Below the pieces are notes generated by a model, which was given only the letters and a program-made list of their open reading frames with translations, did not search any database and was not told the origin of the DNA. A program made the translations under genes and the position numbers. From Chytriomyces cf. hyalinus JEL632 (lineage: Eukaryota > Chytridiomycota > Chytridiomycetes > Chytridiales > Chytriomycetaceae), in assembly GCA_025435555.1 (NCBI GenBank), contig JAIWWG010000044.1:1-64000 (forward strand): a stretch of DNA of 64,000 nucleotides. The letters are read 5' to 3'. Positions 11,183 to 22,391 of the stretch are shown here, piece by piece. Within the stretch, counting starts at the first letter, position 1. The number at the start of each line of letters is the position of its first letter.

Positions 11183-11455
11183 TTGTGGGTTTCCTTTGTT
11201 GTTGATAATTATTTGACAATTCCTCGGACGCAATCTGAACTCAACCTTAGCACTGCCAGCGTTGAGGGTCAATGCTGCTGAAGATGCCAGGGTAGCAGTC
11301 CGTACTGAAATGGATCGCTAGTGTTGAGTAGCAAGATTGTTTGTGGCAAAGTCGCAAAGCGCGTTGGAATATTGGAGCAAAACCCCACAAACTTATTATT
11401 GATAAAATAAACAGTTTAATTAAAACCAAATCCAAACTGGGAACAATTCCCACCC
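11183..11455. promoter_or_regulatory. Divergent promoter region, radial spoke gene / double-homeodomain gene
   Basis: 273 bp separate the two start codons, which face away from each other. Both promoters and 5' leaders must lie here. An AT-rich block with AATAAACAG-like words sits around 11400. No clear TATA box. Confidence 0.4.
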
Positions 11456-12721
11456 ATGACTGCCATAAACGCGCCAGCAGAGACCCGCCCTGAGCATAGC
11501 GCAGCAACGGACGATCCACCTGCGCTGCCCTTCCACTCCACCAACCAACAACCTGCATACCCCACACACGCAAGGCCGACCCAGACCTACTCGCAACACC
11601 CACCGGCCCCCGTAATCGCGTCCTCAAAACAACTCATCCCAACAAGCGCCACTGCCAGTCCCTGCATCGTTGTGCCGCTCTCGCTTGCCCACCTGAAGCT
11701 CTTTTCTTCAAACTTTCAGCCAAATCAAATTCAAAATAACCTGAACCAACGCAACCTCAATCTCCCTTCGGTCGCACCATCCGCACAGCCATATCCTACA
11801 TATACTGCACCTCGAGCATCGGCGATTCCAGACAACTGTCTCACTGTGTTGGAGGATAACTTTCGTAAATCATCAAAACCAACGCGGTCTGAAAAACAAG
11901 CTTTGAGCGAGCGACTGGCCGTACCCTATAAAGATGTACAGTTATGGTACGTGTTTTATACACACCCTGCCGTTGTTTTTATGCTCTGTTGACACGCAAG
12001 CTTCAAATTTGATAGGTTCCAGAACAAGCGCGCACACCTTCGACGAGACAGACAATCGACATCCCTCTCCCCCAACAAAGAGGACATCAAAGTCTGGATC
12101 CCTCCATCAGCTGTACACATGCTGGAATCTCCCAGCGACACTGTTTCACCAGTTGCTGCGGCGGATATGCCCCATCGGCGACATTCAACTCCAAGCATCT
12201 GCCAATCATCCCCACAAATGGACGATGATTCCAGAAGTGATCACGCGAAGCCAGAATCTTTGGAACCAGCAAAAATGGGAGACTACAACTTGGATCCGTT
12301 TGAGTCTTTGAATGCGAAATCAGCGCGACCTCGAATTAAGCCGCGTCAAGATCAAACGGATTTCCTGATTTCGAAATTTGCAATCAATCCCCGTCCTGGG
12401 AGAGATGAGAGGACTGTCATTTCACAGCAGCTCAACTTGCCGTTCAATTTTGTGACTCTGTGGTTTGTTATTTTGTGCTGCAGGCGCACCCTCCCTGTTG
12501 TTTACTCACTCTGTTTTTTGTGACTTAGGTTCCAAAACAGAAGGAGTAAAGTTGCTCGTGTGGGTGCTGGAGAATCCCATTCAAGAGCAACTGTTTATTC
12601 TTTGCACTCAGATGAAACCCTTGGACAAGTGACTACTACAAGCATCTCAATGGAGCAGCAGGACTTGATGGATGCTGCATCATTACTTTTCAGTGTTGCA
12701 AGAGGTGGTGCAAGGAACTAG
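11456..12721 (+). CDS. Double-homeodomain transcription factor
   Basis: Exons 11456-11946, 12016-12462 and 12529-12721 give 376 residues. The Pro/Gln-rich N-terminus precedes homeodomain 1 (about residues 120-180), whose helix 3 reads VQLWFQNKRAHLRR. Homeodomain 2 (about residues 270-330) starts ARPRIKPRQDQTDFL and its helix 3 reads VTLWFQNRRSKVARV. Each homeodomain is cut by a 66-69 nt intron at the same base, after TG of the Trp codon in WFQN. The domain and its intron were therefore probably duplicated together. Nuclear regulator. AATAAA at about 12875 may end the transcript. Confidence 0.85.
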
Positions 12722-13739
12722 ACAGAATCTGGATTGGCAAATATTCTCGATTTCGGAGCTGTGTGTTGTTGGCAGCAGGGTCTTCAAATTTTTAATTATA
12801 TTTTTGGGTAAGAGGCATATGAAGTTACCTGAAGTCAGTCTCTGGTACCATTTTAGCAAGGAGCATGATTGTTAAATAAATTCATTCAATTGTTGTTTGT
12901 TTTAAAAGAAAAAAACCACTTGAAAATGCTGCAGTTTCACAAAACCATCCAAAGAGGCTCCTGAGACCAGGTATCTGACTGCCACCCCAATTTTCTCATC
13001 AGGAATTGTGACCCAGCAGCAAATCCCTCTTTCCTGTTTTTTTGAGTCAGAAATCCATCTTTGATCCCACTGCTGAGAACTACAGAAAATCTGTTTTAGA
13101 TGGGAGACATGCCTGAGCACTCAAGGTGGTCCAGGTTCTTGATAAACAATATTAGAAGTAAGAGTTAAGTCTGAATGATGCTTAATGGCATTGGAGCAGT
13201 TGGTCTGCAGGTCCAACGAAAACAAGCCAAACAAGCAACGTGAATGAAAAATAACAATATGATCAGAAACCATCATTGCCACTATGATTTTACTGTGATG
13301 CACTCTATGCTTTGCTGTGTACCACCTGTTGAGAACTCACTATGCCTGATGTAGTACAGTTTGGTTGAATATTGTCTCCCTCTATCTTGGCAATTGACTG
13401 TTGCTCCTTGAAGGCTCCACCTTGTAGGTTATCAACTATGGCACCTTTCATCTTAGACTTAGGCTTGACTGCACTTTAGTTTTGCAGCATATTGCTTTTT
13501 GAGAACTGGACAATTCCCAGTATATTCGTGTGACAGGTGGTTCTTGTCATTCCCTCACCTGTTACCTATATCACGTATGAGGTGTGACCTTATTTACCCT
13601 GAAATGTGGGCCACTTGACATTCTTTCCACCCTTAAATTTATTGCGAAAAAAAAACAAAAAAGTTCCACAACAATCATCAAACCACCCAAAACCAACCAA
13701 AACCACCCGAAACCAATCGTCAAAGCATCATCTGTCCTG
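12722..13739. other. AT-rich region without a supported gene
   Basis: Base composition becomes clearly AT-rich and stays so to about 15.9 kb. Only short open frames occur. A minus-strand frame at 12902-13120 looks protein-like but no start or splice context supports it. Just before 13739 there is a short imprecise repeat of AACCACCC/AACCAACC words (about 13678-13715). Confidence 0.4.
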
Positions 13740-15539
13740 ATGAACAACCAGTTTCTGCAAAGGCGCATCACATCACCATCTATCAACCATGTTCAGAAGC
13801 AAGCATTGAAGCAACGATGGAAGCATATCAAAATCAACATTCAGCCATTGCTGGCTAGTTCCTCCAGTGACTCTGCCATGAACTCTGGCCTCTATTCACC
13901 TGTTTCTGAAACTGCCTCTGCAACAAAGATGCTCCCTGTTGAAGATGACAAACTGTCATATCTACCTCCTCCAAAATTGGGTGCCTACAGATCGTCAACC
14001 AGGAACTTCCCGATACTGCCAATGCCATTGCATTCAGTTCAAACGTCTATTACAACAAGAGCAACACCTCCATCACTTGCTGCAGGTGAAGTGATTTGCT
14101 TTTATTTTTCTCTTTGTTGTGTTGAAAAAAATTTATTTTATTTTCATTTGTGAGTGCCACCCAACTAAAACACCTCTCCTTTCATTTAGAACTTTTTTCA
14201 GATGCCCTTTCTGAAAATGAAAGTTGGTGTTACTCTGAGGCTGATGCACAAAGCAGTGCCACAGCTGCAATGAGCACTGTTGTTGTTGACAAGAATGCAG
14301 TCAGCAGATTCTCTGCCACTGGCTACCAACCTACAATGGATGTGTTGCAATCTTGTTCATATTCAGTATCCCATGCAACTGCCTCACATCTGGAAAAACT
14401 TCAAAAGCCACACCAGTTGCCAAAACCTGCAAAGTACACACCTCCAAAATCTCATGGCTCAGCAATCAGTTTACCAAATGTTGCTGTTGATGAGTTTCCT
14501 GGAATTGCATGTTTGTTTCTTTTAGGGTTGTATGGAGCCATGTTTTCTAATTCATGATACAAAGCTTTGTGTAATATTTCCCTGCAGTGTTTCTCATGCC
14601 CAAGGATACCCAACATCATTGAAAGCCAATTTCACACCTATTCAATGTTGCTTGCAACTTTCCTGACTGTTCAAACTTTAAAGTGCTTGCAAGCAACATC
14701 AGCATACCCAATTCGATCTGTGTTTAATTATGATGCTGCATGCAAAACTGCTCCTTCATTTAAAATTTCCTTCTCTGCATTTGGTTTGAAAGGTGAGTAG
14801 AGCTGATTTTGTTTGATCATCTTTTTACAAGTGGATTAACTGAGTTTGTGTAGGTGTGAAAATACTCTGCCAGTCTATGTCTCCAGCTATTCAAGAGGTA
14901 GTAATGATCTACTTGCTGGGGATATGTGGTAAGTGCCAAGGGAGGGTCATCAGTTTTTGTGGTTGAAGATCTGAATTTCCTTCGATCTATTCTACAGATA
15001 CTGGCACTTCCAAGAGCCAAGTCTCTGCAGGCTTCTTTCATGGATCTTCAAAACTGTTTGCTCCAGTGGTGCAGTGGTTCATGCTTGGATTTGGTGTGGA
15101 AATGCCTCATGCCAGCATTCCTGCCCATGCAATGGAAGAGCTTTTGAAAACACACTGCTTTATGAATCAAGGCAGCCAAGCTTCAGCTGTCACAGTAACA
15201 CTCCAAGGTTGCAACTCTAGAAAAATTAGACTGGGATTGCATGAAATGCAGGAACTGTCATGCAGGTGTGTGCACAAGTTTTGTTGAAGAATTTACTGTT
15301 TTGCTAAAATGTATGATGACAGATTGAATGAGACAGACAGTTTACCAGCATTTTACCATGGATCTTCATTCAGCGTGATGCAGTGGCTCCAAGGATTTGC
15401 TGGCACATCTGATATCAGCTCAGTTACGGAAATTTCAAGTTCCACATTTTCCATCACTGCAAGTGGCAAAATCATATTCAGTCAACGCCTCTCTGGCTGC
15501 ATGTTCAAGATTCTTCTTTCATTTCTGTCCAAGTGTTGA
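13740..15539 (+). CDS. Unrecognised multi-exon gene in AT-rich island
   Basis: From a Met at 13740 an open frame runs to a GT-AG intron at 14086-14189 and continues to about 14530. After one junction I could not resolve (around 14500-14586), the frame continues to a donor near 14792. It then crosses clean GT-AG introns near 14792-14853, 14930-14998, a possible short one near 15210 and 15267-15323, ending at a stop at 15539. The predicted protein is Ser/Thr-rich and hydrophilic, with two similar stretches: FFHGSSKLFAPVVQWFMLGF and, later, FYHGSSFSVMQWLQGFAG. I do not recognise the family. AT-rich codon choice differs from neighbouring genes, so it may be of transposon or foreign origin. Confidence 0.4.
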
Positions 15540-15946
15540 AGAATCAGTTGCGGAATTCAGTATCTCGCAAATTTAATTTATGGACGTTTTATGCCTGAAA
15601 AGCCCAAAGTAGAACAAAATAAGCAGTGTCCATGTCTATGCAAGTTAGAACAGTGATTTAAATATATTTCTGTTTAGCTTGCAGCTTTTCAATTATTTGC
15701 ACCATTTAGTCACTTCCCAGGTCTCAATAAAGAATGTGCAATGTGGAGGAGACAAAAAAGCAACACAAAATGATCAGTGTGGAAAGAATAGTGATCTGTC
15801 ATGATGTGCTTTTGAGAGTGGAAAACTGCTGTTGTGTTCACAGGCAGCGCATTTGTCCAATGCAGGAACAAAAGAAATGGTTTGACGATGTGCATACCTT
15901 GGTGTCACATCCTGCGTGAAAAATTCAGTTGGAAGAATGCCAAATT
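15540..15946. other. AT-rich spacer, no gene seen
   Basis: 3' flank of the unrecognised gene and of the convergent tyrosinase gene. AATAAA occurs at about 15726. Nothing else recognisable. Confidence 0.5.
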
Positions 15947-17924
15947 TCAGCTTGGTCTCAAACAGCCAAAGACCTTGCTATACTGCTCCATCACAGAACC
16001 AATGTAGGCAGAACCAAGGGTTGGGTTCAGTTTTTGCCAGTATTTCCAGTAGCGGTTGAGATTGCCGTGGTGCAAGAAGAAAACGGGATCATCTGCAAAA
16101 GAGATGACTGTCAGCTACTATGGCTAAGCGCAAGATTGAAATTGATGTGTGTGCTGACCCGGAGAATGGCCAATCATTCCAATGGTTCCGTACGTGCCCG
16201 CATCCGAAGCACCACTCACGAGCATATGAAAGATACCGTGCGGAATGCCCAAGTATTGCACAAAGTCGTTGTAGTTTGTGTAGTCGGTATCCGTGAACGG
16301 ATTCGTGTGCAGAATGCCGTCACTATCAAGATGTTCAGCTAAAAAAAAAACCGACGCAGTCGCTCTTACTTACCCTCGTCATAGACTGCATCGCCGTTTG
16401 ACCCTTCCGGATCAAAGTACCGATTGATGCACGTTCCCAAACTCGAAGTCCAATTTCCAACGAGCCTATCCGTGACGCAACCAGCAGAATCCCCGGCTGC
16501 ACCCGTCGTTCCAAACATGGTACTGTTAAGGATGCCAGTAGACTCCAGAAACCATGAATTCGAATCGGCGCCCCAAGCCCAGTACGGAAGCGCGAACGTT
16601 GAGTTTTGAAGCACTTTCTGGCATTCGAGCTCAAACTGCCGGAGAAAAGCTCTGTGCCATGGCAGGAACATTGGTGTGCTGTGGTACCAGACACCACCGG
16701 TCGCATGCGCTCGCACGTAATCGTGGTACTTGGATCCGTAGCCCATCATGGAGGGCGACGCTTTCAGGATGTTGAGAGCCAGGAAATAGGACCTTTGCTC
16801 TTCCGCCGTTAAGTCCCGGAAGTCTTTTCGAATCACTTCTGAAGTGCATTTTGCTGATGGAGGTTGTGGAACGAGTGAGTGAGAGAAGACTTTGCCAAAG
16901 TTTTTCATTGATCCGTCGATCCACAAAGATTGGATCTGTGGTTATGGACAAGGCTTTAGCATGGTATCATCAGCATCAACCAACGATATTCTTCATCATA
17001 CCCAAGATACACTTTGCCCACACCTATACGGATGCAGTTGTAGTTTACACCATTGCGAATCACGCCCGTGTCTGGCTCAAGAATCCAGAGCTGCGACAGC
17101 ACGGAATTACAAGCGGTCAACTGCAGCAAAGCATTCTAAGTATCTTATTGGATATTCTAAAACAAGAGCAGCGCTAACCTTGACGACGTTGGTTTGATCC
17201 ACCAAACGTGCCGACACTCCAATACTGTCCAAGCACAACCCCGTGGCAATGTTTCTGACCTGGCCAAACTGCTGAAACCAGAGCTGATTCGGGTTATTGG
17301 GCGCGCATGTGACGTTTGTGAGCGCAGTCGGCTATCAAAATCCAAGTACATCAGTAAAAACGCGCACACACAGCCGCGCAATTTGACTCACATTGGTTCC
17401 ATCAATACACCCAGTCCAATTTGTCCCGGCTGTTACAATTTTAATGGGCTGGACGTTCTCAGGCGATGCCACGACCGGCGCTGGCAACGAGCTACCAACT
17501 TTAAACGACGGCTCATTCCAGCAAGAACCCACAGCGGCAAACTTGAACGTATTAAACGAGGATATCGTGAGACATTTATCCGGTTGCGCTTGGAAAATGT
17601 ATTCCGAAGTGTCGTATGGGGTAGCAGAAAAGGTTTGGATTCCTTTTGTCGCGTTGGAGTGGAAAGGATTCAAGACGCGACACCGGCGGAAGTAACACCG
17701 ACTGTTGCGCAGAGGGGAACTGCCGCGTTTATGGATAATTGTACTTTTGCGCGAGGAGTATCTTTGTCGGTCCAAATTAGGCGGAAAACTTGGGTCGGTG
17801 AAATCACGTTGCAAGGCTTGAGAGTCAGCTGGGCACCAATATACACCAGATTTGAATCCAGACATAAGCTTGACCATGAGTCCGTTAAACTCCCGTGGGC
17901 TCCCGAGACCAGCGAGGCTGCCAT
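15947..17924 (-). CDS. Beta-trefoil lectin-tyrosinase fusion protein
   Basis: Seven exons on the minus strand: 17924-17699, 17642-17392, 17331-17179, 17120-17022, 16935-16374, 16338-16159 and 16092-15947, giving 538 residues. The N-terminal about 240 residues have ricin-B-type beta-trefoil features: LCLD, NQLWFQQ, ATGLCLD, SQLWIL and QSLWID (QxW-like motifs). The rest is a tyrosinase. CuA contains HDYVRAH and HSTPMFLPWHRAFLRQFE, matching tyrosinase signature 1. CuB contains HGIFH and DPVFFLHHGNLNRYW. Family role: o-hydroxylation and oxidation of phenols to quinones (melanin), with six His binding two coppers. The Asp usual after the CuB HH motif is Asn here. No clear signal peptide at the chosen Met, so an upstream exon may be missing. 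Confidence 0.82.
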
Positions 17925-18159
17925 GGATTTTTCACGCTTCTTTTTTGGCAACAATGGCACACAATGCTCGAGCTTAATACGCGTTTCACTTGAACAATGT
18001 CGCGCGAGAACAAGGAAGAAATCTTGAATTTGGTACTGTTTGCACATATTCATTCACCATAATTAAAAGACAAAAGAGAAATAAATGGAAAATAGCAAGT
18101 CGCTTATAGAATGATCGCTTTGGATGGATATCATTTCCTTTGCCTCATAGAGACAGAAT

Positions 18160-21100
18160 TCAGACGTCTTCTGAATCCTCCTCATCGGTAGAAGTCCCAG
18201 AGAGCATCCTATACCGCCGTTCAGCAAACTTTTGCCAGCCCCTTCAAAATAAGAGGTTGTCAGCATTAAAACAAATAGTCCCCATTCAAAAAATCAAACT
18301 CACTCTAATCGAACACGCCTTTGAACACTACTCGGCATAGAAACAACATCACTCTGCCCATCGCCCGGAGAAACAGCATCCGTCTCATCCTCTTCAAGAA
18401 CCCACACTTCGTCATTCAGACGGAAAGAAACGTCAGCAGATCGTCGCAAATTTTCAACATGCCGCCGGCTGTCGAGAAGGAAATCTAAAAATAGCCCCGC
18501 TGCCTTTGCGTTCCTCTTCAAGTCCAAGAGTGTGATGCTGCTACCAGCGGGCCGTATCAGGTCAATGCTGTAGAAAACAGAGATATCAGTAAGTCTTCGA
18601 TATACGAGATCCAACTACGATGTGAGCCACATACATGAGTGAGAAAAAGTCATACACAGTGTACTGCTCAGGAACTTTGGCATACTGATGCTCCCAAAAC
18701 GTTTCAATCTCCAAAAGTGAAACGAGTCCATCTTCATCAATGTCCAAAACTCGGAACCAGTAATATAACCCAGGAACGCTCGTCTTATCTTCCACAGCCA
18801 TAATGAATGCTGCAGTTTTTTTGAAATTAGTATCGGAGAAATCGGAGAAACGCAATCACCAGCAAGTTTTGCACAACTCACCAACAAATTCTTTGAACCC
18901 AAAGCACTTGATCCTGTTTTCCGCCAACATCACAACCGTGTTGGTTTCATCGCTCTCTACGGGAGCATCTTCTGGAATCACCGGAACTTTCCCGTAGCAC
19001 TCAATCACACGCGCAAGCGCGGCATGCGACAGCCCGCGGTCGCTGTACCGTTCCAAATCATGCAGAGTCAAATACATGTCGTGGTCCTTGTCCAGTTCCC
19101 AGAATGCACAGTAAATAACGTAAAAGTCTTTGTATGAAAACGGTGCGGGTATCTAGGTGCTGGATGTTAACCCCAGTGTTGGGTTCTCGCGAGCCATTGG
19201 GGGGAGTACTTACGTTCAAACCCAGTGAGTTCGTTGCTCCTTCAATGTCTGAAATAACTTTGTAAATATCTGAAATTCGAAAGTCACGGATCGTCATGCG
19301 ATTGCGGCCATGGAAATGGTTGGAGTAAAATAACCGAACAATCACAGTCTCAGTGAATCGAGCTTGAAAATCGGGAGATGACGCCAGAAATGCGAAAGCA
19401 GAATTGTTTTCCAGAACGTCTTAAGAAATACGAGTTCAGTAAAAGAGGTGTTGCAACAGTTTCGCACGCTCACCTTCGACAAAGATTTTGAAATCTTCGG
19501 GCACCAAAACCTTTTCGGTCTTTGAAGTTCTCAAAATCTCAAACACAAGTGCTTCCATGTCTGGGTTAAATCTCCGGTAAAGCCCTTCAACGAAAGCTTC
19601 AAATTCTCTCCAAGACACAAGCCCGTCATCTCGACCTCCATCTTCAACATTCAGCGCAACTATCTTGCGATGTAAGGCATACGTCAAGTTGCGGGGTAAC
19701 CGGCAGCAAACAGTGACAGCCTCAAATTCATCTCGCGACAATGCTAGAGACTTTTGGGATGAAACAGGAGCTTCCGAAGAAACAATGGTTTCAACGCTTC
19801 CAGCAGACAACAGTGGGTAGAATATGGGTCGTGCCAGATCCTGCGACACCCAAAAATCAATATGAAAGGCCTCAGCAACGAGAAAAGGGGACAGCACAAC
19901 ATTGTCTTTACCAAAACGTAATTCGCCAATTTTTCTTTCTCCGCAGGACCCACAAGTGCACGATACGTCAATCGAGAATTAAGTGCTTGCAACGCAGCAG
20001 CAATCTTGTCGCTCTTGGTTTGAACCGAGGCCGTGTCTGATTTCAACTCGCTATCCGATTCAGTCGCAGGTCTGACTACCAAATCATCCTCGTCGTCTTC
20101 TTCAAGGGAATCCGCAATTTTAGATTGTTGCGAGGATTCTGCTTCCTCCAATCGCGCAAAAGGGCCTTGATCGAAGCTTGTTCCAATTTCAGCGACTGGG
20201 GTCTTGTATTCCTCATCAGAAAGCGGCGAAAACAGTTTAGAAGACTGGGATACGAGTGTTGAAACGCTGATTGATAAAGCTGAAGGGATCACAGTGTCCA
20301 GCGTGACGGAGTTTTTATCAGAACCGACATTACGCGAGACGAGCGAATCCTCCACTGGAATAGCTGATTCATCGCTCGAGGAAGGCTCCGCTGCTCGAGC
20401 AATACTTTCGATCGCGGCTTCCTCCTCTTCCACTGGCGATACATCCAATGTGACTTCAACAGTTTGAATCTCAACCGTCTCAACGATCGTGTCTTGCTTA
20501 AAACGCTCTTCGGATTTCGGAATCGACGACACGCTTTCGATGACCGTTGTGGTGGTGACTGTTTCGGTTTCCACAACAACGTAGACTGGCGCTTCCTCTA
20601 CAAGACTGACATCCATTTTTTCGACAGCCGATTTCTTTTCCGAAGATGCGGAATTGTTGTCGAAGGATTGCGCGGGTATGAGAAAGTCAATCGTCGCATC
20701 TTGCAAAACAATTCCTGTTTCAGATACAGACACAGAGTCGTCATTATCCGTCACTTCAGAGACTTCATTTGCACTCCCTGTAAAGTATTCTTGAATTGAA
20801 TCCGAAATTTGTCCAGCAGTTGCAGTTTCAGTTGCAGATTCAGTTGACAAAATATTGTGCTCCAAGACAACGTCTTGCAAAACTGTATTCGCCGCATGAA
20901 TCGGTGATAGCGGGGTTGGTTCAGGAGACGGAGATTTGCTATGCGCTTCTTCGGGTGTCGGAGTGTCGGGTGACACCAATGATGGGCTCGGGATTCGCTT
21001 GAGTGACGTCGGCGACGTTTGAATGGCGGTGGAGTCCACGAGGGTATCGTCGTCTGTTGTGTTTGCAATATTTGAAAGAGCTGCGTCTGAGCACGAGGCA

Positions 21101-22007
21101 CTGTGGTGGTTGATTTTTATGAAGATTGAAATATTTAGAGTTTTTGAGTGATGCATTTCCAATAAGTATCGCGATTTAAGGGGGTGGCTGGTAAGGGTAC
21201 TAACTTGCTCGAGGAGGTATGAGGCGTGGTGCTAATGGGCAATGAGCTTGGGTGGACACCCATAAGTGAGTGTCTTCTAATGACGGTTGCTATTGGAAAA
21301 ATAAAATCTGAGGTTGTGCGAACAATGAACGAAGTGGTCGCAGAAGCCGCGACGGATGCGGACTCTGAGTATGAATACGAAGTGTTTGCAGGCATAGAGG
21401 CTCTGCGTAGCTGGACTGGGTTGATGGGTCGTTTGTACTCCAGTTCAGAAGGTGAGGCTGTCCGAGAACGGGGCAGACTGTGTTGATGAGGGGCTGCATA
21501 TTCAGGCTGAGGAATGGCTGCTTCCATTTGAATGGGATCAATAGAGACGGTTGAGATGACGGCGTCGTCATCGGTGAGAGAAGGAAATGAGTCATTATGG
21601 GTCATGGCAGTTTCGGCATGGACGTCCACGGGAGTGACGGTATCAATCTCGACAGCATCCAGTGTGTATGCGTGTCTACCGAATGCGTTCTCCTTGGCCC
21701 CATCCCTCTCACTGTCCCTGTCATGGTCTCTCTCCGCATCCCGACTGTCGCTCGTGTCCGACGCCGGCGTGCCAGACCTCCCGGTAACAATACGAAACAA
21801 CTGTTTGAGCGGAGCTGAGCGCGTGCGGACAGCGAATGCGTTGAGCAGCGAGTTTGGGTCGGACTCACGGTCTGTTTCATGGTCGTGGTGGTCCTTGTCG
21901 GTGTCGTGTTCGAGAAAGAGGTCGGGCGAAGCGTCGCTTGCCCGGTTGGAGGGTGTCGGCGATGCCGAGGGCGACGGCGAGCTCCATCCCTTGAACCACT
22001 TCTTCAT
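18160..22007 (-). CDS. PP2A regulatory subunit B'' (PR72/PPP2R3-like), EF-hand
   Basis: About eight exons on the minus strand. Well-supported exons: 22007-21205, the 5' part of exon 2 from 21100, then 19419-19214, 19152-18882, 18809-18635, 18567-18304 and 18241-18160. The exon 2/3 junction near 19900-19960 is unresolved. The N-terminal about 650 residues are low-complexity Ser/Thr/Glu. The conserved C-terminal half has FSYKDFYVIYCAFWELDKDH, an EF-hand YYWFRVLDIDEDGLVSLLEIE (DxDxDG loop), IDLIRPAGSSITLLDLKR and GWQKFAERRYRML, all typical of B'' subunits. These are calcium-sensitive targeting subunits of the PP2A holoenzyme. It is divergent from TPPP. Confidence 0.85.
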
Positions 22008-22304
22008 TCAGTCCGTCCAGTCCTGAAACAGTTTGGAAACTTTTTAACTTTTTAAGACCACCATGCACGTCCCTTCAAATAAATTGGTTGGCTTTCTGTT
22101 TGTTGGTAGACGCAACAAGTGAGATCCGTTTCTTTGTTGATGCTGTAAACATGGATGCCCATTCAAACCGCGCCTCCAAATCCATTTTCCTGCTTTGGAT
22201 AAAAATAGAAAGCAAGGAAGGAAAAGAAAGCCTTCAGAAAACAACAAAGGGTGAGACCCCGTCTAATGCTCTACAGCAACATGCGATGGCTGACCATTGA
22301 TGCT

Positions 22305-22310
22305 TATATA
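22305..22310 (+). promoter_or_regulatory. TATA box of TPPP gene
   Basis: TATATA lies about 82 bp before the TPPP start codon, inside the 384-bp divergent region shared with the PP2A B'' gene. Confidence 0.45.
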
Positions 22311-22391
22311 TCTGCAGTCCCTGGAATTCACAGAAACCACGGCCAACACTTCTCTCCCTGAAAACTCTTCCTGAAATACAAGCACCAAAAA

